This document shows, piece by piece, positions 44,088-52,500 of a DNA stretch of 64,000 nucleotides (positions within the stretch are counted from its first letter, which is position 1; every line of letters begins with the position of its first letter). The notes under the pieces were generated by a model that saw only the letters and a list, made by a program, of their open reading frames with translations, ran no database searches and was not told where the DNA came from. Origin of the DNA: Saprospiraceae bacterium (GTDB lineage Bacteria > Bacteroidota > Bacteroidia > Chitinophagales > Saprospiraceae); NCBI GenBank assembly GCA_019638455.1, contig JAHBTU010000001.1, positions 697,501 through 761,500 of the forward strand, read 5' to 3'. Made by a program: the position numbers and the translations under genes.

Positions 44088-44513
44088 ATGGAAGACAACC
44101 TGTCACTGCTTTATCAAGATGTGATACTTGAACATAACCGAGCACCTTTGTTCTACGAAAAGCGCCCCGACGCGCAATGCGTGATAGAAGCGTACAATCC
44201 TCTTTGCGGCGACAAGTTCAAGTTGTATATAGATATTGATGGCGAAAACATTGCCGCCGCCACGTTTCATGGCTATGGATGTGCGGTCTCAAAAGCCTCA
44301 ACGTCGGTGTTGATGCGAAACATCCAAGGCCGAGCCTTGAAACAATTGCCGAGCCTGATGGACGGTTTTTTAAAAATGGTCGAAAATGGCACGGAAGACC
44401 AGCCTGCCGACCCTGAAATGGCGACTTTCCTGATGGCACACCGATTCCCGAGCAGGAAGAAATGCGCCGCCCTGTCGTGGCAAGCTTTGAAAGACTGGAT
44501 GACTGACAGGTAG
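44088..44513 (+). CDS. sufU: SufU-type Fe-S assembly sulfurtransferase/scaffold
   Basis: 141 residues. The three conserved cysteines and the Asp are present: NPLCGDKFKL (C40, D42), GYGCAVSKAS (C65) and RKKCAALSW (C126). The spacing is that of SufU, which uses a zinc site to accept sulfur from SufS, rather than of the housekeeping IscU. Its partner SufS is the next gene, but repeat B1 (175 bp) separates them. No SufB, SufC or SufD is in the window. Confidence 0.88.
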   Translation: MEDNLSLLYQDVILEHNRAPLFYEKRPDAQCVIEAYNPLCGDKFKLYIDIDGENIAAATFHGYGCAVSKASTSVLMRNIQGRALKQLPSLMDGFLKMVENGTEDQPADPEMATFLMAHRFPSRKKCAALSWQALKDWMTDR

Positions 44514-44583
44514 GGCGCAGACAAGGTGTCACAATCCTCCAAAAACACACTTCCCGTCACCAAATTTTCAGCATGCTCTATAA

Positions 44584-44758
44584 TCAACGCAAATCAGCCC
44601 CATTCGCTTCACTTGGCCGGCCGAACCCCCGAGTACGGGGTCTGACAAGGTGGTTTTGAACGAACGGTGCTCGCAATCCTCTGAAAATCATGCAAATCAA
44701 TCAAGGAAATCCTTGTCTTGCCAACGGGCAGATTCAAATCCTCTTTAATCTGGGTATA
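44584..44758 (+). repeat. Intergenic repeat family B, copy B1 (175 bp)
   Basis: Inverted relative to B2 (38051-38225), same length, 4 mismatches. It starts TCAACGCAAATCAGCCCC and ends TTTAATCTGGGTATA. It fills most of the sufU-sufS gap and ends 13 bases before the sufS ATG, so it may shape the sufS leader. Confidence 0.92.
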
Positions 44759-44771
44759 ACATCGGTCTCCC

Positions 44772-46001
44772 ATGCACACGGCCTCCCTGCGACACGATTT
44801 TCCCTTATTCCGACATCGTCCAGAATTGGCCTATCTCGACAATGCCTCCACGACCCAAAAGCCAACCGCTGTCGTGGACGCCGAGCGATTTTTTTATGAG
44901 CATCTCAACGCCAACGTGCATCGCGGTGCTTATGGGCTTGCGGAGAAAGCAACTGCTGCTTGCGAGGCCGTTCGGGAAAAAACACGCGCTTTCCTGAATG
45001 CGCCAAGCGCCCGCCAAATCATTTTCACGAGCGGCACCACGGCAAGCATCAACCTTGTGGCACAAAGTTTTGCAGCCGAGCGGGTGAAGGAAGGGGATGC
45101 CATTCTGGTCACGGCGATGGAGCACCATGCTAACCTGATTCCCTGGCAACAAGTTTGTTTGAAAAACAAAGCAAGATTGCTCGTCGCGCCCATTTCCCAC
45201 GAGGGGGTTCTGGACATGACGGCCTTTGAAAAGATATTGAGAAGCGAATCGGGCAAGGTGAAAGCCGTTGCCATCTCCCACGTTTCCAATGTGTTGGGCA
45301 CGGTGAATCCAATAAGCGATGTACTCGCGTTGGCACGAAAATATAGTGCGGTGGTGCTGGTGGATGCCGCGCAAAGCATAGCGACACACTCGCTTGATGT
45401 GCAGGCGCTTGATGCTGACTTCCTTGTTTTTTCAGGACATAAAATGTTTGGGCCAACGGGGACAGGTATTCTCTACGGCAAAGAAAAATGGCTCGACTCG
45501 ATGTCGCCAACAGTTTTTGGCGGTGGTATGATTCGGGACGTGGCGTATGAAAAAACCACTTTTGCCTCAACACCGCAAAAATTCGAGGCAGGCACACCCA
45601 ACATGGCGGGCATCGTTGGGTTGGGGGCGGCGCTTGATTGGATAGAAAACATCGAGCGGGAAAACATCGAGCGGCACGTTCAAACGCTTTTGGCGCACGC
45701 GACGGCTCGACTTCAATCGGTGCCGGGGCTGCGTATCATCGGCCAAGCGCCGAAAAAATCGGGCATCATCTCGTTTTTGCTCGGCGACATTCATCCACAC
45801 GATTTGGCTACTTTTCTCGACCAAAGGAGCATCTGCGTTCGCGCAGGCCACCATTGCGCACAGCCGCTCATGGATTTTTTGGAAATACCCGGCACGGTGA
45901 GAGCATCTTTTTCGATTTACAATTCAAAGGAGGAAATTGACCGTTTGGTGGCGGCGATAGAAGACGCACAGGTGTTTTTTGGAAGGCTTGCCATCAAATA
46001 A
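44772..46001 (+). CDS. sufS: Cysteine desulfurase, SufS type
   Basis: 409 residues. YLDNASTTQKP, NVHRGAYGLAEKAT, IIFTSGTTASINLVAQSF, EHHANLIPW, the PLP lysine in FSGHKMFGPTGTG (K224) and the persulfide cysteine in RAGHHCAQPLM (C362) define a group II enzyme. It releases sulfur from cysteine for Fe-S clusters and passes it to SufU. Start ATG 44772 lies just after repeat B1. Confidence 0.96.
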   Translation: MHTASLRHDFPLFRHRPELAYLDNASTTQKPTAVVDAERFFYEHLNANVHRGAYGLAEKATAACEAVREKTRAFLNAPSARQIIFTSGTTASINLVAQSFAAERVKEGDAILVTAMEHHANLIPWQQVCLKNKARLLVAPISHEGVLDMTAFEKILRSESGKVKAVAISHVSNVLGTVNPISDVLALARKYSAVVLVDAAQSIATHSLDVQALDADFLVFSGHKMFGPTGTGILYGKEKWLDSMSPTVFGGGMIRDVAYEKTTFASTPQKFEAGTPNMAGIVGLGAALDWIENIERENIERHVQTLLAHATARLQSVPGLRIIGQAPKKSGIISFLLGDIHPHDLATFLDQRSICVRAGHHCAQPLMDFLEIPGTVRASFSIYNSKEEIDRLVAAIEDAQVFFGRLAIK

Positions 46002-46008
46002 CCTCTAT

Positions 46009-47331
46009 TCATGCTGCGCGAAGAAGCGCATCCATTATCAACACACCTGCCAAACCTGCCACCGCCACGATGGTTTCCATCACCGTCCAAGAGCGCAGGG
46101 TGTCCTTGATAGAAAGATTGAAATACTCTTTGTACATCCAAAAACCAGAGTCGTTGACATGAGAAAGCACGAGGCTGCCCGCGCCCACCGACAACACCAT
46201 CAGGTTAGGGTCAACGCCCGATTGCATCACTACTGGCACCATAATGCCAGCCGCTGTCAATCCTGCCACGGTGGCAGAGCCAACGCAAACTCGTATGACG
46301 GCGGCGATTGTCCAACCCAAAATCAAGGGATTGATGGACAATCCCTGCAACATCGCCCCGATTTCGTTGCTTACGCCGCTATCCACCAGCACTTGCTTCA
46401 ACGCGCCGGCACCCGCTACCACAAGCAAGACGAGCGACACGTCCTTCACCGCATCCCCATAAAATTCGGAGATGGTTTTCATGCTTTTTCCATTGGCCAG
46501 CCCAAGAGAAAACGTCGCCACCAACAAGGAAACCAACATGACGGTGATGGAATCACCAACAAAGGCGACGATATCGCGGGCAATAAAGTTTAGCGGGAAA
46601 AATAGCGGAATAGCGGTGGTGAGGAGCAATAAGATGACAGGCAATAGCGCCGACAAGAAACTGTTCGTCGCGCCGGGCAGGTGTTCAGCCGGGATGGGTT
46701 TTGCCTGAAAAGTTTGCAGTGGCGTGGAGCGAATGTTTTTCAAAGTTTTGGCGAAAACAGGCCCGGCCAGAATGATGGTCGGCACGGCAATGACAATCCC
46801 GTAGAGCAGCGTCAGGCCGAGGTTCGCACCAAACTGATTGACCAAAGCGGCAGGGGAGGGGTGTGGCGGCAAAAAGCCATGCGTGACCGATAATGCCGCG
46901 AGCATCGGAATGCCGATGTAAACGGCGGGCAATCCGGTGCGATAAACGACAGAAAAAAGCAGCGGCACAAGCAGCACAAACCCGACATTGTAGAACAACG
47001 GTATGCCGACCACAAAACCGGTCAACATCATGGCCCATTGGATGTTTTTTTGCCCAAAGGTTTTGAGCAGCACATCCGATATTCTTTGTGCCGCGCCACT
47101 CTCCGCCACCAATTTCCCCAACATCGCGCCCAGACAAATAATGATAATCAGCTCGCCCAGCATATCGCCGATGCCTTTCTTCACCGCGCGGGCCAGCTCA
47201 GAGACCGGAATGCCAAGCATCCAACCTGCCAGAAGCGACACAAGCAAAAAAGCAATGAAAGCATTCAGTCTGCCCCAACTAATGAGCAAAATGAGCAGGG
47301 CTATGCAGCCGAAAATGATGAGAAGAGTCAT
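46009..47331 (-). CDS. gntP: Gluconate permease, GntP family
   Basis: 440 residues with about twelve membrane helices. LLISWGRLNAFIAFLLVSLL, LGAMLGKLVAESGAAQRISD, FVVGIPLFYNVGFVLLVPLL, THGFLPPHPSPAALVNQFGA and SVGAGSLVLSHVNDSGFWMY are GntP/GntT signatures. It imports gluconate by proton symport. It is convergent with sufS (8 bases apart), with no obvious terminator between them. The ATG at 47331 is used; an upstream in-frame ATG at 47358 would add nine residues. Confidence 0.94.
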   Translation of the reverse strand: MTLLIIFGCIALLILLISWGRLNAFIAFLLVSLLAGWMLGIPVSELARAVKKGIGDMLGELIIIICLGAMLGKLVAESGAAQRISDVLLKTFGQKNIQWAMMLTGFVVGIPLFYNVGFVLLVPLLFSVVYRTGLPAVYIGIPMLAALSVTHGFLPPHPSPAALVNQFGANLGLTLLYGIVIAVPTIILAGPVFAKTLKNIRSTPLQTFQAKPIPAEHLPGATNSFLSALLPVILLLLTTAIPLFFPLNFIARDIVAFVGDSITVMLVSLLVATFSLGLANGKSMKTISEFYGDAVKDVSLVLLVVAGAGALKQVLVDSGVSNEIGAMLQGLSINPLILGWTIAAVIRVCVGSATVAGLTAAGIMVPVVMQSGVDPNLMVLSVGAGSLVLSHVNDSGFWMYKEYFNLSIKDTLRSWTVMETIVAVAGLAGVLIMDALLRAA

Positions 47332-47365
47332 GGCGGCGTTTTCAAAATTTCGCCGCAAAGTAGAG

Positions 47366-47411
47366 AAAAGAACACAGCCGATGCCGCACGCGGCATCGGC
47401 TGTGTTCTTTT
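47366..47411. terminator. Hairpin terminator downstream of the aldolase gene
   Basis: AAAAGAACACAGCCGATGCC.. pairs with 47391-47411 in a stem of about 21 bp with a 4-base CACG loop, A-rich on the left and T-rich on the right. It ends the minus-strand aldolase transcript and lies 34 bases before the gntP start. Confidence 0.85.
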
Positions 47412-47452
47412 TTACTACCGATGAGAGGCTGGCTCACAGGTCGAAATTTCGA

Positions 47453-47525
47453 CAGTATTGACAAAATTTACAGGTTTTTCCCGAAAAAGGCAGGAGTCCC
47501 TTTAAGTCTCGTCAATCCTGTCAGC
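47453..47525. repeat. Intergenic repeat family C, diverged copy C3
   Basis: GACAGTATTGACAAAATTTACAGG at the left (in two parts) is mirrored on the right by CGTCAATCCTGTCAG. The arms resemble the GACAGGATTGAC arm of C1 and C2, but the centre does not align. A weak call. Confidence 0.4.
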
Positions 47526-47555
47526 AACTACCACCTGTAAGACATCTTCGCATAG

Positions 47556-48614
47556 CTAAGCCAACTTGATTGACCTGTCCAAGTAAACATCCTGAATCGC
47601 GTTGAGCAGCGCAACGCCTTCTTTCATCGGCTTTTGGAAAGCTTTTCGACCGCTGATAAGGCCCATGCCACCAGCGCGTTTGTTCACGACGGCAGTGATG
47701 ACAGCCTCCTGCAAATCGCTGGCGCCTTTCGATTCGCCACCCGAGTTGATGAGGCCGACGCGACCCATGTAGCAGTTCGCCACCTGATAGCGCGTCAGGT
47801 CAATCGGGTGGTCGCTCGTTAGCTCCGAATACACCTTCGGATGTGTTTTGCCGAATTGGAGGGCATTGTAGCCGCCGTTGTTGGTTGGCAGTTTTTGTTT
47901 GATGATGTCGGCTTGAATCGTGACGCCGAGATGGTTGGCTTGCCCCGTCAGGTCGGCGGAGGTATGATAGTCGGTGCCGTCTTTTTTAAAGGCGTTGTTG
48001 CGGGTATAGCACCAAAGAATCGTCGCCATGCCGAGTTCGTGCGCCATTTCAAAAGCCTGACTAACTTCCACGATTTGGCGGCTGCTTTCGGCGGAGCCAA
48101 AATAAATGGTAGCGCCCACTGCCACGGCCCCCATGTTCCATGCGTCGCGGATGGTGCCAAACATGATTTGGTCGAACTTGTTGGGGTAGGAGAGGAACTC
48201 ATTGTGGTTGATTTTCACCACAAAAGGGATGTTGTGCGCGTATTTTCGGGCGACAATGCCCAACACGCCATAAGTGCTGGCGACGGCGTTGCAGCCACCT
48301 TCCATGGCGAGTTTCACGATATTTTCCGGGTCGAAAAAAGCCGGATTGGGGGCAAACGAGGCACCAGCCGAGTGTTCTATGCCTTGGTCAACAGGCAAGA
48401 TGCTGACATAACCTGTGTTGGCGAGCCGACCCGTGCCGAGAATCTGCCGAATGCTGCGGAGCGTTTGGGCGTTGCGGTTGCTTGGCAGCCATATTTTGTC
48501 CACATGGTCGCGCGAGGGTGCGTGAAGGGATTTTTTGTCAATGGTTTTGCATTCGTGTTCGAGGTAGAATTTGGCCTTGTCGCCAAGCAGGTCAAGTATT
48601 TTTTGATTTGCCAT
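47556..48614 (-). CDS. fbaB: Fructose-bisphosphate aldolase class I (DhnA type)
   Basis: 352 residues. [60 protein letters not shown] and [20 protein letters not shown] are hallmarks of archaeal/DhnA-type class I aldolases, with the Schiff-base lysine in the barrel. It cleaves fructose-1,6-bisphosphate in glycolysis or works in reverse. It is preceded by the small outer-membrane protein gene 48 bases upstream on the same strand. Confidence 0.93.
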   Translation of the reverse strand: MANQKILDLLGDKAKFYLEHECKTIDKKSLHAPSRDHVDKIWLPSNRNAQTLRSIRQILGTGRLANTGYVSILPVDQGIEHSAGASFAPNPAFFDPENIVKLAMEGGCNAVASTYGVLGIVARKYAHNIPFVVKINHNEFLSYPNKFDQIMFGTIRDAWNMGAVAVGATIYFGSAESSRQIVEVSQAFEMAHELGMATILWCYTRNNAFKKDGTDYHTSADLTGQANHLGVTIQADIIKQKLPTNNGGYNALQFGKTHPKVYSELTSDHPIDLTRYQVANCYMGRVGLINSGGESKGASDLQEAVITAVVNKRAGGMGLISGRKAFQKPMKEGVALLNAIQDVYLDRSIKLA

Positions 48615-48662
48615 GAAGAAAAAAATTTGGTGGTTGGTTATAAGCGCTTTATTGTAGCAAGT

Positions 48663-49247
48663 CTAAAAGTTCCAGGTGAATCCGAGGCGGTATTCCAACG
48701 GGTTTTCATAAGTGTCGAGGTCATTGGCGATGGCAAAGTTGTACATAATAGCGATTTCGGAGCCTGCCCCGCCTCTGCCGCCAGCGAAGTTGTAGCCCGC
48801 CCCGATGCGCTGATTGAAACGGGTGCGTTTGAACTTGCTCGTCGTGTTGCGGTCAACCCCTTGATACCATTCGTTGGTCAGTTCGCCTTGCAGGAAGAAG
48901 CCCTGATACACGCGGAAACGGATAAAACCGCCAATGTCGGTGTTGAAAAGGTTGGTTGCCTTGAAGCCGGGCTGCTTGTAAGAGCCAAAAACAAAGGAAG
49001 CCCGCGGGCCAATGGAAAGCGGCTCCACAATTTTGTAGCCCACTTGTGGGGCAAGGCCGAATTGAAACAAGTTGCCGAAGCTGCTGCCGGAGAACCCCAG
49101 CAACAACCCGCCGCCATACCACAGCCGCGACTTAAACTCCGAAGAAGAATCGCTTTTTTTCTTGCTTTTGCTCTGTGCAAGACCATCTTGGGCAAAGAAG
49201 AGAAGACCAACGGCCACTAAGGCCATACAATACTTTTGAAAACGCAT
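48663..49247 (-). CDS. Small outer-membrane beta-barrel protein
   Basis: 194 residues. Signal peptide MRFQKYCMALVAVGLLFFAQ ending near GLAQ, a lysine/serine-rich linker, then eight or so amphipathic strands (SRLWYGGGLLLGFSGSSFGN, FRVYQGFFLQGELTNEWYQG) and a terminal phenylalanine (LGFTWNF) as required for barrel assembly. No function can be assigned. Confidence 0.75.
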   Translation of the reverse strand: MRFQKYCMALVAVGLLFFAQDGLAQSKSKKKSDSSSEFKSRLWYGGGLLLGFSGSSFGNLFQFGLAPQVGYKIVEPLSIGPRASFVFGSYKQPGFKATNLFNTDIGGFIRFRVYQGFFLQGELTNEWYQGVDRNTTSKFKRTRFNQRIGAGYNFAGGRGGAGSEIAIMYNFAIANDLDTYENPLEYRLGFTWNF

Positions 49248-49588
49248 ATTGCAGGGTGTTTAACAGTGAGATTGAATTGTTTAGGCGCAGCAAAGGTATA
49301 AGTTTGAACAATTTTCACACGATTCGACAAGGATGCACGGGGCGCGGTATTTCGTCTGGTTTTTGACTAAACAAGCATTTTTTTATTTTGAGTGAAAATG
49401 AAATTTGGGACAAACGCTACTTTCGCCGATGAAAATGAGCGCCCTCTTCACCTCATTCCGAACACCGATTTCCCCTTTCTCACTTATAATGCTGACATGA
49501 CTCGACGCAACCCCGTATTCCGCGAGGTCGTTGTTTTCTTTTTGTGCCAACTAATTTTTCAATCACTTAAGTCAAACTAAATCAGACC
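49248..49588. other. Divergent intergenic region
   Basis: It holds the -7 box for the minus-strand gene and, on the plus strand, TACTTTCG at 49418-49425, one mismatch from TAnnTTTG, upstream of the protease gene. A 62-codon open frame (49392-49580) has no recognisable features and spans that box; I do not call it a gene. Confidence 0.4.
49291..49298 (-). promoter_or_regulatory. Probable -7 box for the outer-membrane protein gene
   Basis: TACCTTTG on the minus strand matches TAnnTTTG exactly, 43 bases before the ATG at 49247. A -33 element is not obvious. Confidence 0.5.
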
Positions 49589-52500
49589 ATGACTCTACGC
49601 TTACGTCTGTTTTACCTGTTGTGCGCGTGCTGTTTTTTTACCGCCCAACTACAGGCGCAGATTTTCAACGGAGCTCCCAACACTGTGTTTTCCAACGCCT
49701 TGAATGAGCGTTTCACCACCGTCGAAGTCTATCAACTTGATTTGATAGCCTTCAACAATTGGGTGAAAAGCAACCCGAATGTCAGTCAAAATGAACTGCG
49801 TCTTGGCGGCCACCACTGGAAATTTAATTTGTTGCCGAGCGGCATCATCAAACCCGGCCAATACACGCTGCAAGTGCTCACCCCGACGGGCCTGCAAGTG
49901 ACGAAACCAACCGAGAACAAGGCATTCAAAGGAATGGAATCCAAAGGCGGCGAAGTTCGCTTCGTGGTGGATGCGGACTATCTGTCGGGCTTCGTCACGG
50001 AAGGCGACAAAACATGGTACATCGAACCGTATCGCAACTACGAACCCTCCGCCACACCTGATATGATTGTGGTGTACGAGAGCACGTCCGTTAGGCGGGA
50101 CAACATTGAGGGTACCTGTATGCTGCTGGAAATGGAAAACAAAATGAAGGAGATGGCTCCCGATGATGGACACGACCACGATTCAGCTTCCAAAGTGCTG
50201 GCTTGCTATCAAGTGGAAGTCGCTTTGGCAGCCGACAATTCTATGGTCAACAAGTACGGTTCTGTGTCTGGGGTGGAGAATCATGTCACCACTGTTTTGA
50301 ACAACGTGCAAAACAACTACAATGGCAGCTTCAATCACGACCTTGAACTGGAAATCGTGACGATATTTGTCTCAACGGGAAATGACCCCTGGTCAAACTC
50401 CAACAACGCTGGCACTTTGCTGGCAAGTTTTCGGACTTGGGGCCAAGCAGGCAATTTCGGGGTGACATTTGACGTGGCTACCCTCTGGACGAACCGCGAT
50501 TTTGATGGCAGCACCATTGGCATTGCCTATTTGAGCGGCGTGTGCAACAGTTTTAAATACAATTGCTGTCAGGACTTTAGTGCCAACCAGCAATTGTTGC
50601 GTGTGCTGCAAGCCCATGAATTGGGGCACAATTTCAGCGCCAACCACGACAATTCGGGCTGCCCTAACAACTGGATAATGTGTCCCTCCGTCAACACGTC
50701 CAACTCATGGAGCAACCAATCTATCAATTCCATCAACAATTATATCGGCCCAATTATCAACAACGGGTGTTTGTCGCCTTGCGGCCCGCCGCCACAGCCA
50801 TTGGTAGCAGATTTTGATTGGAGTCCTAACCCCGGTTGCCAAGGGCAACCCGTTCAATTTACTGACCAATCCTCCGGTAACATCGCAACCCGCGTATGGA
50901 GCTTTCCTGGCGGCAGCCCACCCTCGTCCACGCAGCAGAATCCGGTGGTGACATGGAATAATGGCGGCACCTTCAACGTGACTTTGACGCTCACCGGGAT
51001 AGGTGGCCCAGTTTCTACCTCAAAACCAGTCACGATATTGGCTAACCCAACCTCCGATTTCAACTTTACGGTGACCGGATTGACGGTCAACTTTACGGCA
51101 ACCGCATCCAACGCCCTTACTTATTTCTGGGATTTTGGGGATGGCAACATCAGCAACGAGCAAAACCCCGTACACACCTACGCGCTAGCAGGTGTTTACA
51201 CGGTGGTGCTGACCGTGACTAACGAATGCGGTACTGCGACGAGAACCAGAATTGTCAATACTGCCCCGACGGCGGATTTCACCGCTAACCCTACAAGTGG
51301 TTGTGCCACATTGACGGTGCAGTTCACCAATTTATCTTCCCCCAATGCTTCATCCTACTCTTGGCTGTTCCCCGGCGGCATACCTTCGTCGTCGAATCAA
51401 CAAAATCCAGTCGTGCAATATCCCACCTCTGGGAGTTTCAACGTCACTTTGGTAGCCATCAACTCGGTCGGCACTAACACGATGATTAAGAATAACTACA
51501 TCAACGTGACGGCCATTCCATCCGCCAATTTCACTCAATCAGTCAACGGGCTGACGGTGACGTTCACCAACAACTCCAACGGCGCCACGTCCTATATGTG
51601 GAGCTTTGGCGATGGCAATACCAGCAACTTGCAAAACCCCGTACATACCTACGCAATTGGGGGCACTTACAACGTGACATTGACCTCCACAAACGACTGC
51701 GGCAGCAACACTATCGTAAAAACAGTGGTTGTTTCCTCCCCGCCTTCGGCCAATTTTAGCGCAAACCCCACTAGTGGTTGCGGGCCATTGTCAGTTCAAT
51801 TCAGCGACCAGTCCAGCGGCGGCCCCACCTCGTGGAGCTGGCAGTTCCCCGGCGGCACCCCGTCGAGTTCGACGGCACAAAACCCGACGGTGACGTACAA
51901 CACGCCGGGCACCTACTCCGTGACGCTGACGGTGAGCAACGCCGCAGGCTCCAACACCGCCACGCAAACCAACTACATCACGGTGAACACGGTGCCGACG
52001 GCAGGCTTCACAAGCAATACCAACGGCGCGACGGTGACATTCAACAACACGTCGAACAACGCCACATCCTACCTGTGGAACTTCGGCGACGGCAACACCA
52101 GCAACGCCACCAACCCGACACACACCTACGCCGCCGACGGCTCCTATTCGGTGACGCTGACGGCAACCAACGCCTGCGGCACCACGACCGCCACCCAAAC
52201 GGTAGTCATCGTGACCCCGCCGACGGCTGGCTTCACGGCCTCGCCGACAAGCGGCTGCGCCCCCCTGACCGTTCAGTTCACCAACCAATCGTCGGCCAAC
52301 GCCACCAACTTCAACTGGCAGTTCCCCGGCGGCACACCGTCGAGTTCGACGGCGCAAAACCCGACGGTGACGTACAACACGCCGGGCACCTACTCCGTGA
52401 CGCTGACGGTGAGCAACGCCGCAGGCTCCAACACCGCCACGCAAACCAACTACATCACGGTGAACACGGTGCCGACGGCAGGCTTCACAAGCAACACCAA

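Noticed and set aside
47841..49220. 459-codon plus-strand frame opposite the aldolase and the small outer-membrane protein
   Set aside because: It is antisense to two well-supported genes, has no recognisable motif and has no start context.
49392..49580. 62-codon frame before the protease gene
   Set aside because: No motif or signal peptide, and it covers the likely promoter region.
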